From: Aureliella helgolandensis
GTDB lineage: Bacteria > Planctomycetota > Planctomycetia > Pirellulales > Pirellulaceae
Direction of reading: 5' to 3'
Assembly: GCF_007752135.1 (NCBI RefSeq)
Contig: NZ_CP036298.1
Span: 6,200,859-6,264,858, forward strand
Length of the DNA stretch: 64,000 nt
Position 1 is the first letter of the stretch. The number at the start of each line of letters is the position of its first letter. Of this stretch, positions 48,936 through 58,656 are shown piece by piece. Made by a program: the position numbers and the translations under genes. The notes under the pieces were generated by a model. That model made no database searches, was not told the origin of the DNA, and saw nothing but the letters and a program-made list of their open reading frames with translations.

Positions 48936-50858
48936 ATGAACGCAACCGAAAAGCCACACGAGGCTGGGCCCCCCCAGACCTCATCTCCCAAACCACGTGC
49001 GAATCAGCATCTTAATTGGTGGAACCGAAAGTCACTCGTGATTGCGGCCTTGGCCATTTTTGCGATCTGCCTGCATCTCTTGATGCGATTTGGCATCCAT
49101 ACCACCACGGGAATCGGCAATATTCCGCTGTTGGCCATATTGGTTATCGGCGGTATCCCATTGCTATTCGACCTGCTGAAGAAATTGTTTCAGCGAGAGT
49201 TTGGTTCGGACCTGCTGGGGGGAATTTCGATCATTACCTCGGTGCTATTGGGCGAGTACCTGGCAGGTTCGATCATCGTTTTGATGCTCTCCGGCGGCGA
49301 AGCACTGGAGTCGTACGCGCTGCGCAGTGCGTCTTCAGTGTTGGCGGCCCTTGCCAAGCGGATGCCGTCAGTCGCTCACAGAAAACGGGACTCCACCATC
49401 GAGGATGTGGAATTGCAAGACGTTTCCGTTAACGACACGTTGGTTATCTTTCCGCACGATGTTTGCCCCGTGGATGGAGTGGTCGTCGAAGGGCGTGGCG
49501 TCATGGATGAATCGTACTTGACCGGTGAGCCTTTTCAGATCACTAAGACATCGGGTTCAAAGGTCATCTCGGGTGCCATCAATGGCGAAACGGCTTTGAC
49601 CATTCGCGCGACGCACATTGCTGCCGATTCGCGTTACGCCAAGATCATGGAAGTGATGCGTGAATCCGAATCGAAGCGCCCGCAACTTCAGCGGTTGGGA
49701 GATCGACTGGGTGCCATCTACACGCCAGTTGCGCTAGCAATCGCCTTTCTCGCCTGGGGCGTTAGTGGCGAAGCCACTCGCTTTCTATCGGTGTTGGTGA
49801 TCGCGACCCCCTGTCCGCTACTGATCGGGATTCCCGTCGCCATCATTGGCTCCATTTCGCTGTGTGCTCGACGCGCGATTATCGTCAAGAGTCCTATCGT
49901 ACTGGAACAGATCACCACCTGCCGTACTGCAATTTTTGATAAAACCGGGACGCTGACCTATGGTGAACCAACGCTTACGGAACAGGTCATGGCCCCCGGT
50001 TTTGAGCAGCGTGACGTGTTAACCTTGGTCGCAAGCCTGGAACGCTATTCGAAACATCCCCTGGCGAGCGCTATTCTGGCGGCGGGCAGGAAGGCGGGAG
50101 TTCACCTACCTGAAGCGACAGAGGTAAGCGAGCAACCTGGTAAAGGATTGACGGGAACGGTTTCCGAGCGTCGGCTCCTCATTACGAGTCGCAATAAGGC
50201 GGCTCAGCAAAACGTAGCGGGCGCCGATCAAATCCCTCCTGTTGCTGGAGGCTTGGAGTGTGTGGTGGCCATCGACAACCAATACGCTGCTACCCTGCGA
50301 TTTCGCGATGCGCCGCGTACCGATAGCCGTTCTTTCGTGAAGCATCTTGGCCCGCGCCACCAATTCAATCGCCTGATGATTCTGTCAGGCGACCGTGAAT
50401 CGGAGGTTCGCTACCTAGCCAACCAAGTTGGTATCACAGAAATTTTTGCCGAGCAAAGTCCTGAACAGAAATTGGCAATCGTGCTGCAGGAAACGGCGCG
50501 CGCAAAGACGCTGTACGTGGGTGATGGCATCAACGATACCCCCGCCATGATAGCTGCGACGGTGGGCATCGCGATTGGGCAGAACAGTGACGTGACCGCC
50601 GAAGCCGCCGGCGTCGTGATTATGGACAATTCACTCACGAAGGTTGATGAGTTCATGCACATCAGCCGTCGCATGCGCTCAATCGCACTACAGAGTGCGG
50701 TCGGCGGCATGGCTTTAAGTGTGATCGGTATGGGGTTTGCGTCTTTCGGCTACCTGACACCGGTCGTGGGTGCAGTCCTGCAGGAATTTATCGACGTCGC
50801 CGCAGTACTGAACGCGCTACGCGCCGCTTTTCCTCCCAAAGTAATCCACGATCTATAG
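48936..50858 (+). CDS. P1B-type heavy-metal transporting ATPase, TPC motif, no HMA domain
   Basis: A 640-residue P-type ATPase. The phosphorylated aspartate is Asp335 in FDKTGTLTYG; VVVEGRGVMDESYLTGEPFQ-like actuator sequence (DESYLTGEP) and GDGINDTPAMIAATVGIAIG complete the core. The P1B HP motif is YSKHPLASAIL. The transport motif in membrane helix 6 is ATPCPLLIGIP (Cys293), i.e. TPC rather than CPC. There is no N-terminal metal-binding HMA domain. TPC-type pumps have been tied to nickel/iron or are uncharacterised, so the metal is left open. A TTG start at 48933 is an alternative to the ATG. Confidence 0.93.
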   Translation: MNATEKPHEAGPPQTSSPKPRANQHLNWWNRKSLVIAALAIFAICLHLLMRFGIHTTTGIGNIPLLAILVIGGIPLLFDLLKKLFQREFGSDLLGGISIITSVLLGEYLAGSIIVLMLSGGEALESYALRSASSVLAALAKRMPSVAHRKRDSTIEDVELQDVSVNDTLVIFPHDVCPVDGVVVEGRGVMDESYLTGEPFQITKTSGSKVISGAINGETALTIRATHIAADSRYAKIMEVMRESESKRPQLQRLGDRLGAIYTPVALAIAFLAWGVSGEATRFLSVLVIATPCPLLIGIPVAIIGSISLCARRAIIVKSPIVLEQITTCRTAIFDKTGTLTYGEPTLTEQVMAPGFEQRDVLTLVASLERYSKHPLASAILAAGRKAGVHLPEATEVSEQPGKGLTGTVSERRLLITSRNKAAQQNVAGADQIPPVAGGLECVVAIDNQYAATLRFRDAPRTDSRSFVKHLGPRHQFNRLMILSGDRESEVRYLANQVGITEIFAEQSPEQKLAIVLQETARAKTLYVGDGINDTPAMIAATVGIAIGQNSDVTAEAAGVVIMDNSLTKVDEFMHISRRMRSIALQSAVGGMALSVIGMGFASFGYLTPVVGAVLQEFIDVAAVLNALRAAFPPKVIHDL

Positions 50859-51115
50859 CAACCAGGTATCGAGCGCTGCGGCGTACCATCTCTTTCTAGG
50901 ATAGTGGCGCTTTGCAGGGCAGTGGCAAAGTTGCCCGCAGCACTTTGGGCGGTGAGAAAGAAAATTAGAAAGGGTTCGCGGCCAACTGCTGGCGTTGCAC
51001 TTTGCCTTAGCTGCAAACGGGGCTGCTGCAGGGACAGGGCAGGAGGGGCAGGGCTGGCATGCAGAACGAAGCGACAACGCATTTCGCTAGAGCTTAGACG
51101 CGACCGTTGTTTTCC

Positions 51116-53788
51116 CTACCTCAACAGCACATACATTGCATCCGACGGTAGTTTGAGAGTCAGACCGTCCGGTGTGCGTCGCATCGTCAAGTCTTTCACG
51201 GCAAGTCCGTTCGCATCCAGTTGGGTTGCCTTCGACAGCGTTCGGTTCGCTAACTGAATTTCGATATCGCTATCCTCGATGTTCCACGGGCTACCGCCAC
51301 GATCGGTGATTCGTTCGGAATCGTCCTTGTCTGGAGTTGTCTGCCAGCCGTAGGGACGTGCGATCGTGCCGATCTGAACCAAAACTTGCGTAGAATTGCT
51401 GAGTTCTTGATCGTCAACGGCTACGGCCAACACGGTGGCGTATTGATTTCGACCGTCCACCGTGAGTGCGTCCAGGACAACTCGTCCGGCTGCTGCCAGA
51501 TTTCCGGTGACGCCATTCGCCTTGGGCGCGTTCAGCGTGCACAGCCCATCACCGTAGTTCCACGTTAACTCGCCGGTTATACTGCGAACGCTTCGTGCCG
51601 TTGAGTCGATGAACGTCGTCAAATCAGCTAGTTCCGTCTTGCCTTCTGAGAACTCAACTTCGACCCCTCCGACGAGATACGTCAATGGAGTGACTCGCCC
51701 CTGTGCCGCAGCTTCCGCACTATTGGCTGGAGTGCGTGAGTCGCGATTGGGATCAAAGCCAGCCTCTTCCGGTAGCAGCGGTGACGTGCGCGACCAAACC
51801 TCGTCCAGACTTCGATGTTCCACCAGTACCGGCTTTCCCTGCTGGACATAGCCTTGTCGGAACATTAACGCGGCCGCCGGAAACATACCCAATTGCGCAG
51901 GCGACGAGATCTGCCACTTCCCCATGGGCGGGCCGAACCCAATATCGTCGGTTGAGAACCAGTAGAAGATATCGAAGCCGGTTAGAGCGCCGTAGGCCGC
52001 AACCAGAAAGGGGCCCTCGCTTTGGTAGCGCAGCGGCGGTACCCAGGCACTTTCAGAAATGATCATCGGGTGGCCTTGAACCTGTCGTAGCGCCAACGGA
52101 AAATCCCAGGGCCGCTTGAGTGCAGATTCGCCACGAAACGTATCGCCTTCACTGATCAAGTAACCAGCCTTGTGACTCTCCGTGGGATTTGCATGTTGGC
52201 CACCATTGTAGTATCGATTGACCCCGATCACATCATTGGCAGAGTAGGCATACCGCTCTGCGTCGAGCAGTTTGGCAGAATCTGCGGTGCGCCAATTGCC
52301 AGCGTTGATGAGACCATCGTAGCCCAAATCTTCCTTTAGAAAACGCGAGATTTCTAAGTTGAAGTCGTACATGAGTTGCGTGTAGAAGTGCAATTGGTCG
52401 TCGAATCGCGCAGCCATCGCGCCGCTCTGCGACTGAGTGAGATTCCAGATTTTCTGCGGCATTACGGTGCGATTGCTAAAATCATCACCTTGCACCCCAG
52501 TCGCACCGCCCCAAGCCTGTGTGGCCTTGTCCAGCGAGCCGTACTTCTTCACCAGCCAGTCGCCGAATTGTCGGGCGAGTTCTTTGCGCTGTTCACCTTG
52601 GATCGAGGATTCAGTCCAGAACAGAAGGCTGTCTTCGTTCTGAATTTGAAACAGGGCGACCGTAGGATCTTCCGCAAGTGGAATTCCGGTGTGGGGATTG
52701 GGGCGCGTCATCAATGCCCTGAGCCACCCCTTGTAAGCGTCTTGAAGTTGCTTATCAAAGAAGATCAATCCGGTCAGGTTTTCGCCATCTGAGCTCTTCA
52801 ATCCCCACGCTGGCTGTGGTTTGACGCTTACCGCCCAATACGGCGAGAGGGTGACATAGATACCGTGCTTCTTCATGGCCCCCACCAACCGCCAGGCTGC
52901 GTCGATATCTTCCTGATTGACGTCGGTCAATGGCGCCCCAGGCCCCGGTGCAAGATGTCCATGGTGACGCACCATATTGACGCCGCGTTTCGCCAGCCAG
53001 CGAGCATGTTCATCCACAACAGCCACATCGTCACGAAACTGAACTCCTGTGTTGACAGCCCAAAATCGCAGTGGCTTGCCAGAGCCGTCTACAAAGTCAG
53101 CTCCGTTTGGCGATCGACGCACGCGTCCGTTTTTACCAGCAGGTTTCTCATTGAGATACGACAGATCCAACAACGCCTCGGTGGAAAACAGATCACGATC
53201 GGGTTCAAACGCCCACTTGCCCGGATCGGCCAGGCCCAGCTTCTGGCCCGGCTTGCGATTCCCCTGAGGCAGGAACGGTGTGCGGCTAAGAACGAAGCAA
53301 TCCAATCCACCGTGATGGTTGTTTTTACTTTCGAATCGAACTTCCAACACATTTTCACCAGCTTGCAGCGGAAGCATGCCAGCTTTAACCCAAGCGACAA
53401 AGCGCAAGTCGGGCCTCCCATCGCTGGCAATATTGATGTTCTGTTCGTTTTCCGCAAGAGAAATCGACTGCCAATCTCCGCCATTGATTCGTACTCGTAA
53501 TTCAGCGGTGACGGGATTGGCTCGCAACCAAAATTCGTGCTCACCGGCAACAGACGCCTCAAAATGGTAGGTGGCGACCGGCATTTCGCCCCCCTTAAAA
53601 TGCGACAGCCACGCTCCTCCGGAAAGTTCCGTCTTTCGCACTGAGTTATACCAGCCATTGTCCTGCATGGTGTCCGACACGGCGTTCTCGCCTTCGACCC
53701 AAATCAACTCCTGAGCCTGACACTCAGCCACACAGATGGTGCTTAAAACAACCGCCGTCAAAAATGAGAAGGCAACACAGGGACGCAT
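51116..53788 (-). CDS. Secreted clan A-like glycoside hydrolase with N-terminal CBM-like domain
   Basis: An 890-residue exported protein; signal peptide VAFSFLTAVVLSTICVAECQA. Residues 28-180 look like a carbohydrate-binding beta-sandwich (WVEGENAVSD, YHFEASVAGEHEFWLRAN, DCFVLSRTPFLP). The following barrel (about 235-690) has acid/base candidate Glu385 in FQIQNEDSLLFW and nucleophile candidate Glu579 in MIISESAWVPP, the spacing and context of GH-A clan enzymes (GH5/GH42/GH50-like). A small beta domain ends the protein. Exact GH family cannot be named by eye. It is alone on its strand, with polysaccharide as the likely substrate. Confidence 0.85.
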   Translation of the reverse strand: MRPCVAFSFLTAVVLSTICVAECQAQELIWVEGENAVSDTMQDNGWYNSVRKTELSGGAWLSHFKGGEMPVATYHFEASVAGEHEFWLRANPVTAELRVRINGGDWQSISLAENEQNINIASDGRPDLRFVAWVKAGMLPLQAGENVLEVRFESKNNHHGGLDCFVLSRTPFLPQGNRKPGQKLGLADPGKWAFEPDRDLFSTEALLDLSYLNEKPAGKNGRVRRSPNGADFVDGSGKPLRFWAVNTGVQFRDDVAVVDEHARWLAKRGVNMVRHHGHLAPGPGAPLTDVNQEDIDAAWRLVGAMKKHGIYVTLSPYWAVSVKPQPAWGLKSSDGENLTGLIFFDKQLQDAYKGWLRALMTRPNPHTGIPLAEDPTVALFQIQNEDSLLFWTESSIQGEQRKELARQFGDWLVKKYGSLDKATQAWGGATGVQGDDFSNRTVMPQKIWNLTQSQSGAMAARFDDQLHFYTQLMYDFNLEISRFLKEDLGYDGLINAGNWRTADSAKLLDAERYAYSANDVIGVNRYYNGGQHANPTESHKAGYLISEGDTFRGESALKRPWDFPLALRQVQGHPMIISESAWVPPLRYQSEGPFLVAAYGALTGFDIFYWFSTDDIGFGPPMGKWQISSPAQLGMFPAAALMFRQGYVQQGKPVLVEHRSLDEVWSRTSPLLPEEAGFDPNRDSRTPANSAEAAAQGRVTPLTYLVGGVEVEFSEGKTELADLTTFIDSTARSVRSITGELTWNYGDGLCTLNAPKANGVTGNLAAAGRVVLDALTVDGRNQYATVLAVAVDDQELSNSTQVLVQIGTIARPYGWQTTPDKDDSERITDRGGSPWNIEDSDIEIQLANRTLSKATQLDANGLAVKDLTMRRTPDGLTLKLPSDAMYVLLR

Positions 53789-54500
53789 GCTTATAGATCC
53801 AACGAAATGGGAGTCGATATTGATCTCAAAATTCTACGAGCCGCTACAGCCTAGCCAAAATTCACTGAACTGACGGAAACTTGCAAGCGGATGATTTGCA
53901 CTGCCCCAGAGGCGTTCCACCCAGAGGCGGCCACACCGTCATTCCACCGCTTGTTGGAATAGTGCCCCACTACGTGAGCCAGGAAGCGCAGTCGCCGCTT
54001 CAGGGTACTCGGCGTAGCAGCCTATGCGGTAAAACCGAAAACACTCTTCAATCAACAAGCCGTCCAGCTTGACGCCCAAACCATTGCTAAACTTATCCGT
54101 CACAGCGCAATCTCGTGTGAGCGCAGCCACCAGCACAAGGTAATCTATTTTGCATGCCTGATGCAACTTTCCCTCATGGGTCCGTTGCCACGCCGCGAAC
54201 CGAATTACTGCTATCCGGCGAGTGGCATCCATTTCTTTACCGTGGCTGGCCCGGAGTAGAAGTGGGATTGTTGGTTCCTAAACCTCATCTGTGCAGATTG
54301 GCACGACGGTGTGCGTTGGCGACACTTGCCGACTGAATGCAGCCTCTCCACTCTGGAGTTGGTCGGCAAATTGCCTTCGCGAGCAGCCGAACGGGTTCCC
54401 GTGTGCCATTGCGCTGTTGGCATCATAGTTGCAACATGGCATCAGCGAGCGTTCCGCCGAACGTTGGTGATTCGATCCACTCACGCCAAAGGTAGTTGTC
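53789..54500. other. Intergenic region between divergent genes
   Basis: No gene confirmed in about 700 bases. A minus-strand frame (53939-54232) has one fairly protein-like stretch (LVLVAALTRDCAVTDKFSNG) but no family match I can name. Promoters for the secreted hydrolase and for the glucan/phosphoketolase operon should lie here. Confidence 0.5.
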
Positions 54501-54860
54501 ATGTCTGTTGAACTCACCGAACTTCAAGCGGGAAACTTGTTGGAGATCCGCGTCTCTGGTAAGTTGGACCGCGCTGCCTACGACCTTTTCACGCCGGCTG
54601 TCGAGCGGCAGATTGAAACCTATGGCAAAGTGCGAATTCTATTCGAGATGCACGATTTCCATGGTTGGGATGCAGCCGCACTCTGGGAAGATATCAAGTT
54701 CGACGTCAAGCACTTCAACGACATCGAACGTCTCGCAATCGTGGGCGACAAGAAGTGGGAACATGGCATGGCTGTATTCTGCAAACCTTTCACGACAGCT
54801 TCCGTTCGCTACTTCGACACGAGTGACATCGACCAAGCTCGCCAGTGGTTAGGGGAATAG
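54501..54860 (+). CDS. SpoIIAA-like (STAS-related) protein
   Basis: A 119-residue protein of the SpoIIAA-like family (PF11964 type): LLEIRVSGKLDRAAYDLFTP, KVRILFEMHDFHGWDAAALW, KHFNDIERLAIVGDKKWEHG and SVRYFDTSDIDQARQWL. These are stand-alone STAS-fold proteins distinct from true anti-sigma antagonists and lacking the DSxG phosphoserine site. It precedes the glucan phosphorylase gene by two bases, so it is the first gene of the operon. Role unknown; membrane or stress association has been suggested for relatives. Confidence 0.9.
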   Translation: MSVELTELQAGNLLEIRVSGKLDRAAYDLFTPAVERQIETYGKVRILFEMHDFHGWDAAALWEDIKFDVKHFNDIERLAIVGDKKWEHGMAVFCKPFTTASVRYFDTSDIDQARQWLGE

Positions 54861-54862
54861 AG

Positions 54863-57412
54863 ATGTCAGCTAACCCACGGAATGTGCATCCGGTTTATGA
54901 CCTCCTGCCGGTCGAAATCGACGGATTCGAAACGCTGGCTGAATTGGCGTTGGACCTTCGTTCGGCATGGAATCACGCAACCGATGAGATCTGGCGGCGG
55001 CTCGATGCGGAGCTGTGGGAGATCACGCACAACCCGTGGGTTGTCTTGCAAACCGTTTCGCGGCAGAGAATCGAGCATGTACTGAGCGACGCTGATTTTC
55101 GTAAGACGGTCGACGAATTGTGGAACGAGCGGAAACAAACTGCTGAGCAGCCGGCTTGGTTTCAACAAACGCATACTGATTCTCCGTTGAAATGCGCCGC
55201 CTACTTCAGCATGGAGTACATGCTGAGCGAAGCGCTGCCGATTTACTCGGGAGGCCTTGGAAACGTCGCTGGCGATCAGCTTAAGGCAGCCAGTGATTTG
55301 GGAGTGCCAGTGGTGGCGGTAGGGCTCCTGTTTCAGCAAGGTTACTTTCGCCAGTCCATCGACGATGCGGGGCAGCAATACGCCCTCTATCCGTATAACG
55401 ATCCCGGGCAGTTGCCCATACGGCCCCTGCGTGATGCCAACGGCGAATGGTTGCGGTTGAAAATTGAATTGCCGGGCTACTCTGTATGGCTGCGCGCCTG
55501 GCAAGTGAAAGTCGGTCGCGCAAATTTGTACTTGCTCGACAGCAACGATGCCGCTAACTTTCCAGCACAACGAGGCTTTACGAGCGAACTTTACGGTGGT
55601 GGCCCAGAGCTTCGACTGAAGCAAGAGTTAATTTTGGGTATCGGCGGGTGGCGATTGCTCACAGAGCTGGGGATCACTCCCGAGGTCTGCCACTTGAACG
55701 AAGGCCATGCCGCCTTTGCCGTACTGGAACGTGCTCGTGGCTTTATGGAAACATCGGGCCAACCGTTCGACGTCGCGTTGGCGGTGACGCGAGCCGGCAA
55801 TCTATTCACGACGCATACTGCGGTCCCTGCCGGATTTGATCGCTTTTCACCAGACTTGATCCAGCAGCACCTTGGGCGTTACGCGCGAGAAAAACTTGGG
55901 ATTTCCGTTGAAGACCTGTTAGCACTAGGTCGGCAAGACCCCAAGGATCCATCCGAGCTATTCAACATGGCCCACCTGGCAATCCGAGGAAGTGGCAGAG
56001 TCAACGGCGTCAGCCGTTTACACGGTGAAGTGAGCCGCCGCATGTTCACGCCTTTGTTTCCCAGCTGGCCGGAAGAGGAAGTGCCCGTGGGCCACGTGAC
56101 CAACGGCGTCCACATGCCAAGCTGGGACTCAGCGGCTGCGGATCGCGTCTGGACCCGATCGTGTGGAAAAGACCGCTGGCTCGGTATGAGCCAAACGCTG
56201 GAGTGTGATATTGGCCGCGTTACGGATGAATCGCTGTGGCAATTCCGTATCGATTCCGCGCACTCTCTGATCGAATACGCCCGCCAGCGCTTGGCCCGTC
56301 AACTCGCAGCCTCGGGCTCCTCGCCGGAAGATGTCGAAGCGGCCAAGCATCTGTTCGATCCCAACACTTTGACACTCGGCTTTGCTCGACGTTTCGCGAC
56401 GTACAAGCGGCCGAACCTCTTGCTGCGGGATCCAGCTCGGTTGCTGCGTTTGCTAACGAATCCAGAGCGCCCGGTGCAACTGATCCTCGCTGGCAAAGCC
56501 CATCCGGCAGATCAAGCAGGACAGGACCTAATACGCCAGTGGATCGAATTCATCCGGCATCCGATCGCGCGACAGCACGTGATCTTTTTAAGCGACTACG
56601 ACATGCTGCTTTCCGAACACCTCGTCCAGGGCTGTGACGTGTGGGTCAACACGCCACGGCGTCCCTGGGAGGCCAGTGGAACCAGCGGTATGAAAGTGCT
56701 AGTCAACGGCGGAATCAATCTTTCCGAGTTAGATGGTTGGTGGGCCGAAGCCTACACACCAGAAGTCGGTTGGGCAATCGGCGATGGCCACGAGCACGGC
56801 GACGATCCAACCTGGGATGCCGTCGAAGCAGAACAGCTCTACCAAGTGCTGGAAGAGGAGGTCGTCCCCGAGTTCTATCGACGGAACGAGCAAGGCATTC
56901 CGACACAGTGGCTGGCCCGTATGCGGGCCAGCATGTCACAGTTGGCGCCGCAGTTCTCCGCCGTTCGCACCGTTCGTGAATACACCCAGCAACACTACCT
57001 ACCTGCCGCGGCCGCATTCAGCGATCGCACAAAACTAGGCGGTACGGTGGGGACGAACATCGTTCACTGGGAACGCTCGGTACGCGAGAAATGGGAGTCG
57101 TTAAAGTTCGGTGAACTGCGGGTGGAGCCGATCGGAAATGAACTCCGTTTTGAAGTCGACGTGTACTTGGATGGCCTCGACGCCAGTTTCATACAAGTAG
57201 AGTTGTATGCCAACGCGCAGGAAGCGTTCCCAGTCGTTTGCCAAGCAATGAATCGTTTAGATTCGTCGAGAAATCCGGAATCCAACTGGGCGACCTATCA
57301 GGCGAGCGTGCTGGCCACACGGCCGACGACCGACTTCACACCACGCATCATCCCTCACCACAAAGGTGTCAGCGTGCCATTGGAATTGGATCTGATTCGG
57401 TGGCAGCGATGA
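54863..57412 (+). CDS. glgP: Alpha-glucan phosphorylase
   Basis: An 849-residue GT35 enzyme that releases glucose-1-phosphate from storage glucan. The N-terminal DUF3417-type region (FETLAELALDLRSAWNHATD) marks the bacterial alpha-glucan phosphorylase subtype. Then follow AAYFSMEYMLSEALPIYSGG, HLNEGHAAFAVLERARGF, GHVTNGVHMPSW and the pyridoxal-phosphate lysine Lys611 in EASGTSGMKVLVNGG. AGGGGA lies upstream of the ATG at 54863; a GTG at 54845 is less likely. The acetate kinase gene overlaps its stop by four bases (ATGA). Confidence 0.95.
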   Translation: MSANPRNVHPVYDLLPVEIDGFETLAELALDLRSAWNHATDEIWRRLDAELWEITHNPWVVLQTVSRQRIEHVLSDADFRKTVDELWNERKQTAEQPAWFQQTHTDSPLKCAAYFSMEYMLSEALPIYSGGLGNVAGDQLKAASDLGVPVVAVGLLFQQGYFRQSIDDAGQQYALYPYNDPGQLPIRPLRDANGEWLRLKIELPGYSVWLRAWQVKVGRANLYLLDSNDAANFPAQRGFTSELYGGGPELRLKQELILGIGGWRLLTELGITPEVCHLNEGHAAFAVLERARGFMETSGQPFDVALAVTRAGNLFTTHTAVPAGFDRFSPDLIQQHLGRYAREKLGISVEDLLALGRQDPKDPSELFNMAHLAIRGSGRVNGVSRLHGEVSRRMFTPLFPSWPEEEVPVGHVTNGVHMPSWDSAAADRVWTRSCGKDRWLGMSQTLECDIGRVTDESLWQFRIDSAHSLIEYARQRLARQLAASGSSPEDVEAAKHLFDPNTLTLGFARRFATYKRPNLLLRDPARLLRLLTNPERPVQLILAGKAHPADQAGQDLIRQWIEFIRHPIARQHVIFLSDYDMLLSEHLVQGCDVWVNTPRRPWEASGTSGMKVLVNGGINLSELDGWWAEAYTPEVGWAIGDGHEHGDDPTWDAVEAEQLYQVLEEEVVPEFYRRNEQGIPTQWLARMRASMSQLAPQFSAVRTVREYTQQHYLPAAAAFSDRTKLGGTVGTNIVHWERSVREKWESLKFGELRVEPIGNELRFEVDVYLDGLDASFIQVELYANAQEAFPVVCQAMNRLDSSRNPESNWATYQASVLATRPTTDFTPRIIPHHKGVSVPLELDLIRWQR

Positions 57413-58605
57413 ACGACCATCACATTTTAACCATCAATGGCGGGTCGTCGAGTATCAAGTTTGCGGTGTTTCATCTCAAACCTTCCTTGCACCGTGGACT
57501 GACTGGAAAGCTCGACCGTATCGGCTGCGACGGAACGCGTCTGACGTTCAGCGAAACCGAACGCGCTGCTCCCCAAACAGTGGAGGTAGCAGCGGCAGAC
57601 CACTTGGCCGCAGCCGAATTCCTGCTGGATTGGCTTGAATCTCAAAACATCCTCTCGAATGTCGCTGCGATCGGACATCGCATCGTTCACGGCATGCAAC
57701 GCACGCAGCCTGAGATTGTGACACCTGAGATGTTAGACGAATTGCATCGCATCTGTCCCTACGCAGCTGAACATCTGCCCGGCGAACTTTCGATCATCGC
57801 AGCGTTTCGCAAACACATCCCGAGTGTACCGCAAGTGGTTTGTTTTGACACTGCGTTTCATCGCACGATGCCGCGCGTGGCGACGTTGCTTCCGATTCCT
57901 CGCCGATATGAGGCCCAAGGCCTACAGCGGTACGGTTTTCATGGTTTATCCTATGCCTACCTAATCCAGGAACTCCGTCGGCTTGGCGACCCAGCAGCGG
58001 TCAGCGGTCGCGTCATTCTGGCCCACCTGGGCAACGGCGCAAGCATGGCAGCCGTTCGCAACGGCCAGTGCATCGACACCAGTATGGCGTTCACGCCGTC
58101 AGCCGGCCTGCCGATGGGGACGCGAACCGGTGATCTGGATCCAGGGCTATTTCATTACCTAACACAAGTCGAGGGGATGACGCCCGACCAATTTCATCGA
58201 ATGGTGAACCACGAATCAGGCTTGCTGGGTGTCTCCGAAACCAGTTCTGACATGCGTGACCTACTGGCAATCGAATCCAGCGACTTCCGCGCCGCCGAGG
58301 CAATCCAACTGTTTTGCTACCAGGCCAAGAAATGGATCGGTGCCTTTGTAGCCGCTCTCGGAGGGCTCGACACCCTCGTGTTTGCCGGCGGCGTGGGGGA
58401 AAACTCTCCTGGAATCCGGGCATCCATCTGCCGTGAACTGCAATGTTTAGGTATCGAATTGGACGAGGAACGCAATGCAGAAAACGCGAGTTCCATTTCC
58501 TCAAAAGTTTCCCGCGTCAACGTGAAAGTTATTTCAACTGACGAGGAGATCATGATCGCCCATTCGGTAGAGGAGATCGTCAGGAGGTTAGATCTGTCGC
58601 TGTAA
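57409..58605 (+). CDS. ackA: Acetate kinase
   Basis: A 398-residue ASKHA-fold kinase, making ATP and acetate from acetyl phosphate. Motifs: INGGSSSIKFAVF (phosphate 1), VVCFDTAFHRTMP, RYGFHGLSYAYL, ILAHLGNGASMAAV (phosphate 2), DTSMAFTPSAGLPMGTRTGD, and DTLVFAGGVGENSPGIRA (adenosine). The start ATG at 57409 is set by the ATGA overlap with glgP. It is placed directly before phosphoketolase, whose product acetyl phosphate is its substrate, so the direction toward ATP is favoured. Confidence 0.96.
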   Translation: MNDHHILTINGGSSSIKFAVFHLKPSLHRGLTGKLDRIGCDGTRLTFSETERAAPQTVEVAAADHLAAAEFLLDWLESQNILSNVAAIGHRIVHGMQRTQPEIVTPEMLDELHRICPYAAEHLPGELSIIAAFRKHIPSVPQVVCFDTAFHRTMPRVATLLPIPRRYEAQGLQRYGFHGLSYAYLIQELRRLGDPAAVSGRVILAHLGNGASMAAVRNGQCIDTSMAFTPSAGLPMGTRTGDLDPGLFHYLTQVEGMTPDQFHRMVNHESGLLGVSETSSDMRDLLAIESSDFRAAEAIQLFCYQAKKWIGAFVAALGGLDTLVFAGGVGENSPGIRASICRELQCLGIELDEERNAENASSISSKVSRVNVKVISTDEEIMIAHSVEEIVRRLDLSL

Positions 58606-58656
58606 ATTCTCCCGACTTTCTACCCAAGCCAACCTCCCCAACCAAGGAACCTAGCT

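Noticed and set aside
53939-54232. 97-residue minus-strand gene
   Set aside because: One plausible hydrophobic stretch, but no family or ribosome binding site; left as intergenic.
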